Origin: Clostridiales bacterium
Lineage (GTDB): Bacteria; Bacillota; Clostridia; Oscillospirales; Acutalibacteraceae
Assembly (NCBI GenBank): GCA_019422525.1
Contig: JAHZDE010000007.1
Coordinates: 1 to 64,000, forward strand
DNA length: 64,000 nt
Direction of reading: 5' to 3'
In this document: positions 41,250-50,262 of the stretch, piece after piece
Numbering within the stretch: the first letter of the stretch is position 1
How the letters are laid out: each line of letters starts with the position of its first letter
Notes under the pieces: model-generated
What the model saw: only the letters and a program-made list of their open reading frames with translations
The model's database searches: none
Told to the model about the DNA's origin: nothing
Made by a program: the position numbers and the translations under genes

Positions 41250-41696
41250 ATTTTTGGATTTGCAACGCTGTGGGTTATTATATTCGCTGCTTTCCCGAAT
41301 GTCAAATTTCAAAAAGCTATATTTTTGTTGATTATGCTGTATATTGTATTTTTAAAAATCGTATTCGGAAAAATAGAATTGAAAAAACGGCAAATAACGG
41401 GTCATTTTCCTTTTTTATGTTACCAATCTAACTTTTTTGCATGTGCAAAGTGACACAAATTAAAGGTTACAAAGTTGTTACCGTTTGAATATGCTTGATG
41501 TTTTTGAATTTTTATTCGTTATTTTTGCAAATTGGAAAATAAACTATATTGAAAAAGCTTGAATTATTGGGGTTTTTTCGATTTTTTTGTAAATGTGTAA
41601 ATTGAAAATATGAATATAAATTCGAATTTTCTTTTTCTTTATTTTAAATTCTTTGTAACTTTTGTAACCATTTTATCGGAGTTGTAACAAATATGA
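41250..41696. other. AT-rich region with TGTWAC boxes
   Basis: About 450 bases without a gene. TGTTAC or TGTAAC hexamers occur at 41418, 41476, 41654, 41663 and 41683, plus GTTACA at 41466. The spacing is irregular. They may be regulator sites for the 3D protein gene, which starts 230 bases or more away. Confidence 0.45.
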
Positions 41697-41746
41697 TAAA
41701 GAAAAAGGCGTGCTCAGCGGATAGAATCCCGCCAAACACGCCTTTG
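41697..41746 (-). terminator. Terminator of the small Cys-protein gene
   Basis: On the minus strand AAAGGCGTG and CACGCCTTT pair with further inner pairing (GGCGGG/ATCCGC), followed by a T run. Confidence 0.8.
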
Positions 41747-41755
41747 CGTTATCCG

Positions 41756-41938
41756 TTAGTTCTGCTTCTGTACAATCTTATACTCATCATAAGGCTGGTA
41801 ATAGGGGCAGTTATCCAGTGTTCCCCGCAAAAACTGCTCCATCTCGTCCTCATCTAAGTTGACATCGCACCGGTAATATCCATATTCATCATCAAATATA
41901 TAACTGGCACAGCAGTCACAATTGCTTTTTCCTGCCAT
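41756..41938 (-). CDS. Small Cys-containing protein (DUF6472-like)
   Basis: A 60-residue protein if started at ATG 41938. It has NCDCCASYIFDDEYGYYRCDVNLDEDEMEQFL and DNCPYYQPYDEYKIV: Cys pairs set for metal binding, with an acidic middle. The pattern matches a small family found in Oscillospiraceae (DUF6472, from memory). The RBS is unclear; an in-frame longer form would overlap the methyltransferase. Function unknown; it may form an operon with that gene (25-base gap). Confidence 0.75.
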   Translation of the reverse strand: MAGKSNCDCCASYIFDDEYGYYRCDVNLDEDEMEQFLRGTLDNCPYYQPYDEYKIVQKQN

Positions 41939-41963
41939 AGGAGGATACACATTCCTTTCTATA

Positions 41964-42752
41964 TTATATAGATATGGAGATAGGCTTTTCTGCCTGTAGA
42001 AGAAAGCGATGTTCCGTTCCCTGAATAAAACCATTGCAGCGCCGTTGCTCTTCCAAACGAAATAAGGTTTCCAGACAGCCGTCTACCGTAAAGCCGGGAA
42101 ACTCCCATGGAAGAATCTTGGCGAAGTAAACCAGGGCCCCCACATCAAAAAAACGGATAGGCGAAAAATGCTCCCGTGCTTCCTGTACCGTCAACCCGGA
42201 TTTCTCCAACAAATGCCGGTTATAGGCCAATGTATGGTGAGGGTATTGCGATACAAAATTGGGAATAAGAACTCGGGAAAGGTCATTATCATTCTGGCCG
42301 CCTACCTGTTGGGTAAGAAATACTCCGCCGGGCTTTAACAGCCGGAAAACCTCCTCCGCCCGGAAATCCTCATGGCGATTTAAAATCACATCAAAGCTTT
42401 CACTTTCCAGTGGCAACTGATTTTCTCCGCATGCTTCCACCACTCGGATTCCCAAGGGTTCCAGCCGCTGGCGGCACAACTGCACATTGGGCGGATACCC
42501 CTCTGTTACGGTGGTGTGTTCCCCGGGGTGCCCCAGCGTCAGCAAAAATTCCCCACCGCCGGTACCCATGTCCAGCAGCTCTCGTTCCGGACGCAGCAGC
42601 GAATGGGCCATAGCTTCATAGTCCCACGGGATTTCCCCGTCCTGACAGCGACCGTTGAGGTGGGAAAAATCCCATCCTGTAAAGGTTGCAGCTTCTTCTT
42701 CTTTCCAAAGGCGATACAGTGCCTGTTTTTCCATATGATTCAGCGGATTCAT
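41964..42752 (-). CDS. Class I SAM-dependent methyltransferase
   Basis: A 262-residue enzyme. ELLDMGTGGGEFLLTLG (about 59-75) is the SAM-binding loop, VTEGYPPNVQ motif II, DVILNRHEDF motif post-II and LLKPGGVFLTQQVGG motif III. The group resembles the YxaB/UbiE-like methyltransferases without known target. RBS AGAAGGAG. First gene of a short minus-strand unit, divergent from a candidate structured RNA. Confidence 0.85.
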   Translation of the reverse strand: MNPLNHMEKQALYRLWKEEEAATFTGWDFSHLNGRCQDGEIPWDYEAMAHSLLRPERELLDMGTGGGEFLLTLGHPGEHTTVTEGYPPNVQLCRQRLEPLGIRVVEACGENQLPLESESFDVILNRHEDFRAEEVFRLLKPGGVFLTQQVGGQNDNDLSRVLIPNFVSQYPHHTLAYNRHLLEKSGLTVQEAREHFSPIRFFDVGALVYFAKILPWEFPGFTVDGCLETLFRLEEQRRCNGFIQGTEHRFLLQAEKPISISI

Positions 42753-42757
42753 AGAGA

Positions 42758-42786
42758 TTGCTCCTTCTCATTTCTACTTGTATAAT
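42758..42786 (+). promoter_or_regulatory. Promoter of the candidate structured RNA
   Basis: TTGCTC (42758-42763), 17 bases, TATAAT (42781-42786), on the plus strand and overlapping the methyltransferase start region. Confidence 0.6.
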
Positions 42787-42792
42787 TAAAGA

Positions 42793-42924
42793 AAAGAAGG
42801 GGTGCAGTCTCCCGATCATCCTGATTTGCCGAATGCAGTCGATGATCTGCGGTTACTGCACCCGGCCGTTAATTCGCGGTGTCCGCATATGCGTTCACCC
42901 TCCTTCGTTGATTCTGTTTTTGAT
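42793..42924 (+). ncRNA. Candidate structured small RNA, class unknown
   Basis: A GC-rich block in AT-rich surroundings. GGGTGCAGT (42800-42808) pairs with ACTGCACCC (42855-42863); inside, GATCATC pairs with GATGATC, and CTG-ATT with AAT-g-CAG. Downstream, GCGG-TGT-CCGC is a hairpin, and the 5' GAAGG can pair with CCTTC at 42902. A T-rich stretch follows. It has no SRP, 6S or T-box motif that I can see. Confidence 0.5.
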
Positions 42925-43080
42925 TATAGCACGTTGTCGAATGGTTTTCAATTATACGATATGTATATTCGATTTCTAAATTTACGATAAAACTATTTGG
43001 TTGTGTGACCAGCGCACAGAAACACGGGAAAAAAGATGCTATGATATTCCCATACGAGCAAGAAACAGGAGGAGCGTTTT

Positions 43081-43284
43081 ATGGCAAAGAGACTGGCGCA
43101 GGTTTCTCAAAAAGAGTGTGTTGCGTGCGGGTGTTGCATGAAAGTATGTCCCCGAAAGGCAATTTCCATTCCTCGGGGCGTATATGCGGTGATTGACCCA
43201 GAGCTGTGTGTGGGCTGTGGATTGTGTGCAAAAAAATGTCCCGCCGATGTGATTACCCTGATTTCCCGGGAGGTAGCAATATGA
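43081..43284 (+). CDS. 2[4Fe-4S] ferredoxin-type protein
   Basis: A 67-residue protein with two CxxCxxCxxxCP motifs (CVACGCCMKVCP and CVGCGLCAKKCP). It carries electrons on two 4Fe-4S clusters. RBS CAGGAGGAG. Its stop overlaps the next ATG (ATGA), so it is translated together with the membrane Fe-S protein. Confidence 0.95.
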   Translation: MAKRLAQVSQKECVACGCCMKVCPRKAISIPRGVYAVIDPELCVGCGLCAKKCPADVITLISREVAI

Positions 43285-43865
43285 AAACAAAAACACGCTG
43301 GTATGATTGGCTCTGGATTGCATCTGGGCTGTACCTGATTCTTGGTTTTGTCAATATTCTGTTTGCATGGCTTGGATTGCTTTGTTTTGTGGTACCGCTG
43401 CTGATTTCGGTGATCCGTGGCAATAAAGCTTATTGTAACAAATATTGCGGGCGTGGACAGTTGTTTAGCTTGCTGGGGGAAAAACTCCATCTTTCCCGAA
43501 ATAAGCCCATTCCGGCATGGATTCGTTCCAAATGGTTTCGGTACGGCTTCCTCACCTTTTTTATGATTATGTTTTTCAATATGCTATATATCACCTGGCT
43601 GGTATTTGCCGGCAGCAACAGCTTACAGCAAGTTGTAACATTGCTGTGGGTTTTCCGTTTGCCGTGGCAGTGGGCCTATCCTGATGGGCTTGTTTCTCCA
43701 TGGGCGGCACAGTTTGCTTTTGGTTTTTACAGTGTGATGCTAACTTCTACCGTTCTGGGGATTCTTACGATGGCTATGTTTAAGCCCCGTTCCTGGTGTG
43801 TATACTGCCCCATGGGTACCATGACCCAGCTCATCTGCAAGGCGAAAAATCGAGGACAGGAATAA
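43281..43865 (+). CDS. Membrane 4Fe-4S protein (NapH-like)
   Basis: A 194-residue protein with about four hydrophobic segments. AYCNKYCGRGQLF (near 50) and WCVYCPMGTMTQL (near 177) are the CxxxC...P motifs of NapH/CcoG-type membrane electron-transfer proteins. With the ferredoxin it probably moves electrons between cytosolic carriers and the membrane; partner unknown. Start at 43281 overlaps the ferredoxin stop. Confidence 0.8.
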   Translation: MKTKTRWYDWLWIASGLYLILGFVNILFAWLGLLCFVVPLLISVIRGNKAYCNKYCGRGQLFSLLGEKLHLSRNKPIPAWIRSKWFRYGFLTFFMIMFFNMLYITWLVFAGSNSLQQVVTLLWVFRLPWQWAYPDGLVSPWAAQFAFGFYSVMLTSTVLGILTMAMFKPRSWCVYCPMGTMTQLICKAKNRGQE

Positions 43866-43940
43866 AGGGAGATTAGTAGCCGACCGTATCAATAAAGTTC
43901 ATGATATTTAATCAATATAATTAAGAAAGGACCGATCTCT

Positions 43941-45593
43941 ATGAGTCAAAAGAAAGTTGTCATCATCGGCGGTGTTGCAGGCGGTGCTTCTGCTGCTGCC
44001 CGTCTGCGCCGTCTGGACGAGAATGCCCATATCGTCGTGGTAGAGCGGGGCCCCTATATCTCTTTTGCCAACTGTGGCCTGCCCTATTATTTGGGTGGAA
44101 CGATTCAGGACCGTGTCGCGCTGACCCTCCAGACCCCCGAGAGCTTTAAAGCCCGTTTTAACGTGGATGTCCGTGTATTCAGTGAGGCCGTGTCCATCCA
44201 GCCAGACAAAAAGACTGTCACCATCCATAACCATAATACAGGCGAAGAGTATGAGGAAAGCTATGATTCCCTGATCCTCTCCATGGGTGCAGATGCTTCC
44301 ATGCCGCCCATTCCCGGTATTGACTCCAAAAAAGTGTTTACCGTCCGCAATATTCCTGATACTGTGGCAGTTAAGACCTATATTGAAGAGCATCAGTCGA
44401 AAAAAGCTGTGGTGGCAGGCGGCGGCTTTATCGGCTTGGAAGTGGCCGAAAACCTGCGCGACCTGGGTATGGACGTGACCCTGGTGGAAATGGCCGACCA
44501 AGTGATCCCCTCTATCGATGCTGATATGGCGGCACAGGTACACGGACATATGCGCCAGAAGGGATTGCACCTGCTGTTGGGCAGCGCTTTGCAAAAGATT
44601 GAGGACACCGAAACTGGCGTTTCTCTGACCATCAACGGCGAAACCGTGGAGGCCGACCTGCTGGTTATGGCCATCGGTGTGCGCCCCGCTTCTCAAATCG
44701 CCGTCAAAGCCGGGCTGCCCGTCAACGCTAAAGGCGCGCTGATTGTCAACTCTGCTATGGAAACCGGCGTCCCCGGTATTTACGCCGTGGGCGACCTGAT
44801 TGAAATTACTCACTTCGTTACCGGTGAAAAAGGATACATCCCACTGGCAGGCCCCGCCAACAAGCAGGGACGCATTGCCGCTGATAATATTTGCGGAATC
44901 CACAGCCGTTATACCGGCACACAGGGCTCTTCCATCCTGAAAGTGTTCGATTTGGCCGTAGCTTCTACTGGCATTAACGAGAAGACCGCCAAGGCCTTAC
45001 ACCTGAACTATGAGAAGTCCTTCACCTTCTCCGCTAACCATGCCACCTATTATCCCGGCGCCACGAATATGTCCATCAAGACCATTTTCGAAAAGGACAC
45101 CGGCAAGATTCTGGGCGTACAGATTGTGGGCAATGACGGTGTTGATAAGCGCTGTGACGTGTTCGCCACTGCGATTCGTGCGGGCATGACCGCAAAAGAC
45201 CTGACGGAGTTGGAACTGTGTTATGCGCCGCCCTTTGGTTCTGCCAAAGACCCGGTGAATATGGCTGGATACGTCATTGAGAACATGATGAACGGCCTGG
45301 TGAAGACTTTCCATTGGCACGACATTGAGAGAATCAGCAAGGATCCGGACGCCTTCCTGTTGGATACTCGTACTCCCATGGAGTATATGGCCGGTACGAT
45401 TCCCGGATTTGTCAATATCCCGCTGGATTCCCTGCGCAGCCGTTTGAACGAAATCCCCAAGGATAAAACCATTTATGTTACCTGCCAAATCGGTCTGAGA
45501 GGTTATATTGCTGCCCGCATTTTGATGCAGAATGGTTATGATGTGTATAACCTTTCCGGTGGCTATCGGCTGTATCAGACAATATTTGGATAA
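43941..45593 (+). CDS. CoA-disulfide reductase / NADH oxidase with rhodanese domain
   Basis: A 550-residue flavoprotein. IGGVAGGASAAARLRR binds FAD; SFANCGLPYY holds the single redox Cys45; VVAGGGFIGLEVAENL binds NAD(P)H. Residues ~455-550 are a rhodanese domain with Cys about 515 in CQIGLRGY. This is the CoADR-RHD layout, which reduces CoA disulfide, CoA persulfide or polysulfide. It should serve thiol or sulfur metabolism in the cytosol. Single gene ending in a terminator. Confidence 0.92.
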   Translation: MSQKKVVIIGGVAGGASAAARLRRLDENAHIVVVERGPYISFANCGLPYYLGGTIQDRVALTLQTPESFKARFNVDVRVFSEAVSIQPDKKTVTIHNHNTGEEYEESYDSLILSMGADASMPPIPGIDSKKVFTVRNIPDTVAVKTYIEEHQSKKAVVAGGGFIGLEVAENLRDLGMDVTLVEMADQVIPSIDADMAAQVHGHMRQKGLHLLLGSALQKIEDTETGVSLTINGETVEADLLVMAIGVRPASQIAVKAGLPVNAKGALIVNSAMETGVPGIYAVGDLIEITHFVTGEKGYIPLAGPANKQGRIAADNICGIHSRYTGTQGSSILKVFDLAVASTGINEKTAKALHLNYEKSFTFSANHATYYPGATNMSIKTIFEKDTGKILGVQIVGNDGVDKRCDVFATAIRAGMTAKDLTELELCYAPPFGSAKDPVNMAGYVIENMMNGLVKTFHWHDIERISKDPDAFLLDTRTPMEYMAGTIPGFVNIPLDSLRSRLNEIPKDKTIYVTCQIGLRGYIAARILMQNGYDVYNLSGGYRLYQTIFG

Positions 45594-45605
45594 TCTTTTT
45601 AAACC

Positions 45606-45648
45606 ATAAAATCCGCTGTGAGCCAAACGTGCCTACAGCGGATTTTTT
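45606..45648 (+). terminator. Terminator after the CoADR-rhodanese gene
   Basis: AAATCCGCTGT and ACAGCGGATTT pair, then six T. Confidence 0.85.
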
Positions 45649-45691
45649 ATGCCTGTCTGATTTGTAACCATTGTTCCCGAGTCACGGTTCG

Positions 45692-45720
45692 TTGTCGGGG
45701 TGTTAGAAAAGTGATACAAT
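45692..45720 (+). promoter_or_regulatory. ABC exporter promoter
   Basis: TTGTCG (45692-45697), 17 bases, TACAAT (45715-45720). Confidence 0.6.
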
Positions 45721-45779
45721 AGGAATAGTCATTTTTAAAGAAGTACAGGAGTTATCCCAGATAGCAAGGGGGCAAAAAA

Positions 45780-47495
45780 ATGAAGCAAATCCTGCATTAT
45801 ATCAGAAGGCATTTGGGGCTTTTCCTGGCTGCCCTGTCCTTTTTAACACTGGAGGCAATCGCAGACCTTTTACAGCCAGCCTTTATGGCACAGATTGTGG
45901 ATAATGGTGTGAAACAGGCTGATTTGGGAAAAATTTTGCAGTATGGTGGAATTATGCTGCTGATAGCGGCACTGGGAGCGTTTGGCGCTGTGATGCGAAA
46001 CATACTGGCAAACCGCACATCCCAGACTATTGCCCGGGAAATTCGCTCGGATATGTACCGCAAAGTACAAACCCTATCTTTGGAAAATATCGACAGGCTA
46101 CAACCGGGCTCTATTATTACCCGTATTACCAATGATGTCACACAGGTACAGGAATTTATCAATGGCTGTATGAGGATTATGGCGAAGGCTCCCATTACCT
46201 GTATTGGTGCGATTATATTGGTGATTATGCAAACCCCACAGCAGCTTCCCATGATAGGCGTTATTCTGTTGATTGCTGCTGTATTGATTATTGCCAATAT
46301 GAAGCTGGGATACCCCAGATTTGGAGTGGTACAGGAGAAACTGGATCATCTGAATACCGTCAGCCGGGAGTTTTTGTCCTCCATTCGGGTGGTGAAGGCA
46401 TTTCGCGGAGAAGAGCAGGAAGAAGCCCGGTTTACAGGGGCATCAAAAGAACTCGCAATGGCCGGAACCGGGGCCATGCGGATTATGGCAATTTTTGCAC
46501 CGCTGATTAACCTGACAGTTAATCTGGGAATCGTCGTGCTTTTATGGATTTCCAATGCACAAAACAGCACGGAAATCGGGCGGCTAATGGCTTCTGTCAA
46601 TTATATGACGCAGATCCTTTTTGCCCTTGGGATGGTTTCCAATATTTTGAATACAGCAGTGAGAGCCATGGCTTCTTCCAATAGAATTCGCGAGATTTTG
46701 GAAGAAAAACCCGCGCAGGATTCCCCAGAAAATCCCCAACATCCCAACTGGAAAGGGAAAATCGTGTTTGATGACGTCTCCTTTACCTACGCTGGCTCAG
46801 CGACTCCAGCCCTACATCATATCAGCTTTCAGGCAGAGCCGGGCGAAACCATTGGGATTATTGGCCCGACCGGTTCCGGAAAAAGCACGCTGGTGAATCT
46901 GGTGCCCCGCTTTTATGACGCAAGCGAAGGGAAAATTCTGGTAGATGGGGCAAACGTTACCCAAGTGTCCGAAACAGAACTTAGAAGTATAGTGTCAGTA
47001 GTCCCGCAAAAGGCCTTGTTGTTTACCGGCACTATTTTGGAAAATCTTCGTTGGGGAAGACGGGACGCTTCAGAAGAGGAGATTCAAAATGCAGCGGCTA
47101 TTGCGAAAGCCGATTCTTTTATAGAAAGAACAGACAATGGATACGAAACCCTGCTGGGGCAGGGAGGCGTAAACTTGTCCGGTGGACAAAAACAACGTCT
47201 GGCTTTGGCGCGGGCTTTGGTGCGCAACCCGCGGATTCTCATTTTGGATGACTGCACCAGCGCCTTGGACGCGGAAACAGAAGCTGCTGTTTTGAACGGG
47301 CTGAAAGAAAATGCGGCAGATTGTACCGTATTGCTTATCAGTCAGCGGATTTCCACTGTCCGACGGGCAGACAAAATTTTGTGTATGGATAACGGTTTTG
47401 TCCGGGGATTTGGGACCCATGAGGAACTGATGGAGGGGTGTTCCGCCTATCAGGCAATTTATGCTTCGCAGATCGGAGGGGAAAATTATGGCTGA
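45780..47495 (+). CDS. Heterodimeric ABC exporter, subunit 1 (degenerate site)
   Basis: A 571-residue half-transporter: six helices (1-~310), then an ATPase domain. Walker A is GPTGSGKST and the signature LSGGQKQR is intact, but Walker B ends ILILDDCTS, with Asp where the catalytic Glu belongs. That is the usual sign of the BmrC-type subunit in heterodimeric multidrug exporters. It overlaps the second subunit by 8 bases. Substrate unknown. Confidence 0.93.
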   Translation: MKQILHYIRRHLGLFLAALSFLTLEAIADLLQPAFMAQIVDNGVKQADLGKILQYGGIMLLIAALGAFGAVMRNILANRTSQTIAREIRSDMYRKVQTLSLENIDRLQPGSIITRITNDVTQVQEFINGCMRIMAKAPITCIGAIILVIMQTPQQLPMIGVILLIAAVLIIANMKLGYPRFGVVQEKLDHLNTVSREFLSSIRVVKAFRGEEQEEARFTGASKELAMAGTGAMRIMAIFAPLINLTVNLGIVVLLWISNAQNSTEIGRLMASVNYMTQILFALGMVSNILNTAVRAMASSNRIREILEEKPAQDSPENPQHPNWKGKIVFDDVSFTYAGSATPALHHISFQAEPGETIGIIGPTGSGKSTLVNLVPRFYDASEGKILVDGANVTQVSETELRSIVSVVPQKALLFTGTILENLRWGRRDASEEEIQNAAAIAKADSFIERTDNGYETLLGQGGVNLSGGQKQRLALARALVRNPRILILDDCTSALDAETEAAVLNGLKENAADCTVLLISQRISTVRRADKILCMDNGFVRGFGTHEELMEGCSAYQAIYASQIGGENYG

Positions 47496-49302
47496 ACGGA
47501 ATGGTACGCCGCCGCCTACTGGGATGGGAAGAGGAAGAATGAGAGGGCGTCCGGTAGAAAAGCCGAAAGATTTAAAGGGGACGACACTTCGCCTTTGGGC
47601 TCTGACAAAAGGTCATCGAAAAGGATTGGGGTGGATTTTACTGCTGTCGGCTTTTACTTCCATTTCTTCTATTCTGTCACCTTTGGTGATTGGCAGTGCC
47701 GTGACGGCGGTAGATCAGGGGAATCCATTGGTTGTGTTGGTGCTTACCCTTTTGGGGTTGTACCTGTGTGATTGGTTGGTTCGATTTTTACAGCAGTTTT
47801 TTATGGCCGCTATTGGACAGAGAATCATTCACTATATCCGTGTAACCCTATTTTCGGTTATGAAAAATTTGCCTCTGGCTTTTTTTGACAAAAAACAGCA
47901 TGGGGAACTGATGAGTCGATTAACGAACGATGTGGATAATATCAGTACCACCATTTCCAATTCTCTAACGCAGCTTTTGACCTATCTTTTTACGATTATT
48001 GGTATTTTCTGCATTATGCTTTCTCTAAATTTGCTGCTGACAGCAGTGTCACTCATTAGTGTTGGGCTGATTTTATTACTTACCCGTGTAATTACTCGCC
48101 GTACCCGAAAAATGTTTGCAGAGCAGCAAAAAGTATTGGGCCAGCTGAATGGTCAAATTGAAGAAACCATTTCCGGTGTCAGTGTAGTGAAGGCTTTTTG
48201 TAGAGAGCAGGAATCTATCGACCAGTTTGAAAGTCTGAATGAAAACTTGCAGAAGATTTCTACCAAAGCTCTTACCTGGTCTGGTTATCTGATGCCGATT
48301 ACGAATGTAATTAACAATTTAAATTATGTGCTGATTTCCATTATCAGCGGTGTTATGGCTGTCATGGGATATATTCAGGTTGGAATGATTACCAGCTTTT
48401 TGCTTTATAGCCGTCAGTTTTCCAGACCCTTCGTGGATATTGCAAACATTTATAATAACTTTCAGACTGCAGTTGCCGGTGCGGAACGTATTTTTGATAT
48501 TTTGGATGAGCCGCCAGAACCAGAAGACCGGCCCAATGCGCTTTCGCTAACCAGGCCCCGCGGAGAATTTGAACTTCAGCATGTGTACTTTGGCTATCAG
48601 CCCGAAAAGCCGATTCTACAAGATGTATCGCTAAAAATTCCTGCAGGCACCAGAATGGCGATTGTTGGCCCTACGGGAGCGGGAAAGACCACGATTATCA
48701 ATTTGCTTACCCGATTTTATGACGTAACGGCAGGAAAAATTCTGTTAGATGGTCACGATCTGCGGGAATATCGTATGGAGGATTTGCGGCGTTGTTTTGG
48801 AGTGGTATTACAGGATACGGCTCTTTTTGCCAAATCGGTCAGAGAGAATATCAGTTATGGACGTGAAGGAGTTCCCATAGAGGAAATCGAACAAGCTGCA
48901 CGGATAGCAGGTGCAGATTCATTTATCCAGAGGCTTCCTCATGGATATGATACGGTACTTACCCAAAGCGGAGCAGAACTCAGTCAGGGGGAAAGACAGC
49001 TTTTAACGATTGCTCGGGCTGTATTGGTCAACGCGCCGATTTTGATTTTGGATGAAGCCACCAGTTCAGTCGATACCGTGACAGAGCAAAAGATACGGCG
49101 TGCTATGCTGACCGCTACACAGGGTCGCACTTCCTTTATCATTGCTCACCGCCTGTCTACCATTAAAGATTCGGACATGATAGTTCTGATTGGAGATGGC
49201 AGGATTTTGGAAAAGGGAAGCCATCAGGAGTTAATGGCTCTCAATGGGAAATACGCAAGGATGTACCGTACACAGGTGGGAGAATCCATAAAACAAGCAT
49301 AA
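47488..49302 (+). CDS. Heterodimeric ABC exporter, subunit 2 (catalytic)
   Basis: A 604-residue half-transporter. An N-terminal Gly/Arg/Pro-rich tail precedes six helices. Walker A is GPTGAGKTT and Walker B ILILDEATS with the catalytic Glu, while the signature is the altered LSQGERQL. Its Walker sites therefore pair with the intact signature of subunit 1 to make one working ATP site, as in BmrCD-like pumps. Start at 47488 has GGAGGGG upstream. Confidence 0.93.
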   Translation: MAERNGTPPPTGMGRGRMRGRPVEKPKDLKGTTLRLWALTKGHRKGLGWILLLSAFTSISSILSPLVIGSAVTAVDQGNPLVVLVLTLLGLYLCDWLVRFLQQFFMAAIGQRIIHYIRVTLFSVMKNLPLAFFDKKQHGELMSRLTNDVDNISTTISNSLTQLLTYLFTIIGIFCIMLSLNLLLTAVSLISVGLILLLTRVITRRTRKMFAEQQKVLGQLNGQIEETISGVSVVKAFCREQESIDQFESLNENLQKISTKALTWSGYLMPITNVINNLNYVLISIISGVMAVMGYIQVGMITSFLLYSRQFSRPFVDIANIYNNFQTAVAGAERIFDILDEPPEPEDRPNALSLTRPRGEFELQHVYFGYQPEKPILQDVSLKIPAGTRMAIVGPTGAGKTTIINLLTRFYDVTAGKILLDGHDLREYRMEDLRRCFGVVLQDTALFAKSVRENISYGREGVPIEEIEQAARIAGADSFIQRLPHGYDTVLTQSGAELSQGERQLLTIARAVLVNAPILILDEATSSVDTVTEQKIRRAMLTATQGRTSFIIAHRLSTIKDSDMIVLIGDGRILEKGSHQELMALNGKYARMYRTQVGESIKQA

Positions 49303-49306
49303 AAAA

Positions 49307-49352
49307 GCGCAAAGGCTCAGACAGACGTAACATCTGTTCTGAGCCTTTGCGG
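49307..49352. terminator. Terminator between ABC exporter and agr operon
   Basis: CGCAAAGGCTCAGACAG and CTGTTCTGAGCCTTTGCG form a 17-bp stem. The T run is best on the minus strand, so it chiefly ends the agr transcript; it may also end the exporter transcript. Confidence 0.75.
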
Positions 49353-49449
49353 GAAATCGAACTATCCATGCTCTGTAGGCATTTCATAAAAGACCCGATT
49401 CTGCCGGGAGCACACCGGCAGAAAGGTCTGAGGAAAAATCAAAAAGGAA

Positions 49450-49593
49450 TTATTTCTTTTCTTCCTTCATTTTGCGCAGCATAGCAGGCTCTTTGGGCTG
49501 ATAGAAGTCCAGGAAAGAAGTCTGGCCGCAGCTCTTAACAGCGACAGATTTAGCCGCATTGCAAACCATTTTTAACAGGGATTTTTTCTGCAT
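49450..49593 (-). CDS. agrD: AgrD-like autoinducing peptide precursor
   Basis: A 47-residue peptide (read from 49593 down to TAA at 49450), directly after agrB and overlapping it by 22 bases. It has a Lys-rich amphipathic leader (MQKKSLLKMV...), a core CGQTSFLDF with Cys22, and the acidic/charged tail YQPKEPAML...KMKEEKK, matching the clostridial HQPEEPKSL-type recognition tail. AgrB would cut before or within YQP and close a thiolactone on Cys22, which gives a ring of up to nine residues, longer than the usual five. RBS GAGGAG eight bases upstream. Confidence 0.88.
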   Translation of the reverse strand: MQKKSLLKMVCNAAKSVAVKSCGQTSFLDFYQPKEPAMLRKMKEEKK

Positions 49594-50180
49594 GGATCAA
49601 CACTCCTCTTTGTAATGAATATTTCAGCTAACAGTGCGATGGACACAGCCAGCATGATAAACGAAATAGACAAAGAAACAGCATAACAGAATTTTAAAAA
49701 CAGTAACACACAAATTCCTTCTGCTATCACAATCAGGATGCTTTTCCGACGATTTACAGAAATCTCTTCCTGCAGCAGTTCTTTATTACGAGGAACTACA
49801 GGGGCCAATAGACAAACTACCGTTATGCCAAAAGCGCCCACTATCATAGGAAGAAGCAACCAATTGGTTTGTGCAAAATAATTGACAGCAAGAGCAATCA
49901 ATAAAAAGGTTATCGCATAAATTGTCTTGCATCGAATATAGGAAGAGGCATGATATCCGCCGCTATATCTTCGCAAAGGGGAGAAACAGAGGATAAAGAC
50001 TATCCAAAGCCAAATGCAGTGTAAAACAGCAGCAATTGCCAATATAATTCCATAGCTGATAATAGTGGAAATAATAGCGGCAAAGCCATAGGAATATACT
50101 TCTTTTTCCTCAGCGGCAATCACACCATGAGAAGCAAAGAAATTGGTAATCCAATCTGAAACAGAAGCAATCATTTGCAT
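49572..50180 (-). CDS. agrB: AgrB-like peptide processing endopeptidase
   Basis: A 202-residue membrane protease with about six hydrophobic segments. RRYSGGYHASSYIRC holds His77 and Cys84, the catalytic pair, at the same positions as in S. aureus AgrB. It cuts and cyclises AgrD. The RBS is weak (GGA before ATG 50180; 50174 is another ATG). Third gene of the operon, 82 bases after the kinase. Confidence 0.92.
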   Translation of the reverse strand: MQMIASVSDWITNFFASHGVIAAEEKEVYSYGFAAIISTIISYGIILAIAAVLHCIWLWIVFILCFSPLRRYSGGYHASSYIRCKTIYAITFLLIALAVNYFAQTNWLLLPMIVGAFGITVVCLLAPVVPRNKELLQEEISVNRRKSILIVIAEGICVLLFLKFCYAVSLSISFIMLAVSIALLAEIFITKRSVDPCRKNPC

Positions 50181-50262
50181 ATCATTCCAAACTCAAGGAT
50201 TCTGACATAATGATACCTTTGAAACCAGCAAAAATCAATACATGTGGGATAATTTGCATGAT

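Noticed and set aside
42793..42924. SRP RNA, 6S RNA or T-box at this locus
   Set aside because: The SRP apical GGAAGG..AGCAG motif and the T-box GGTGGNACCGCG motif are absent, and the length does not fit 6S.
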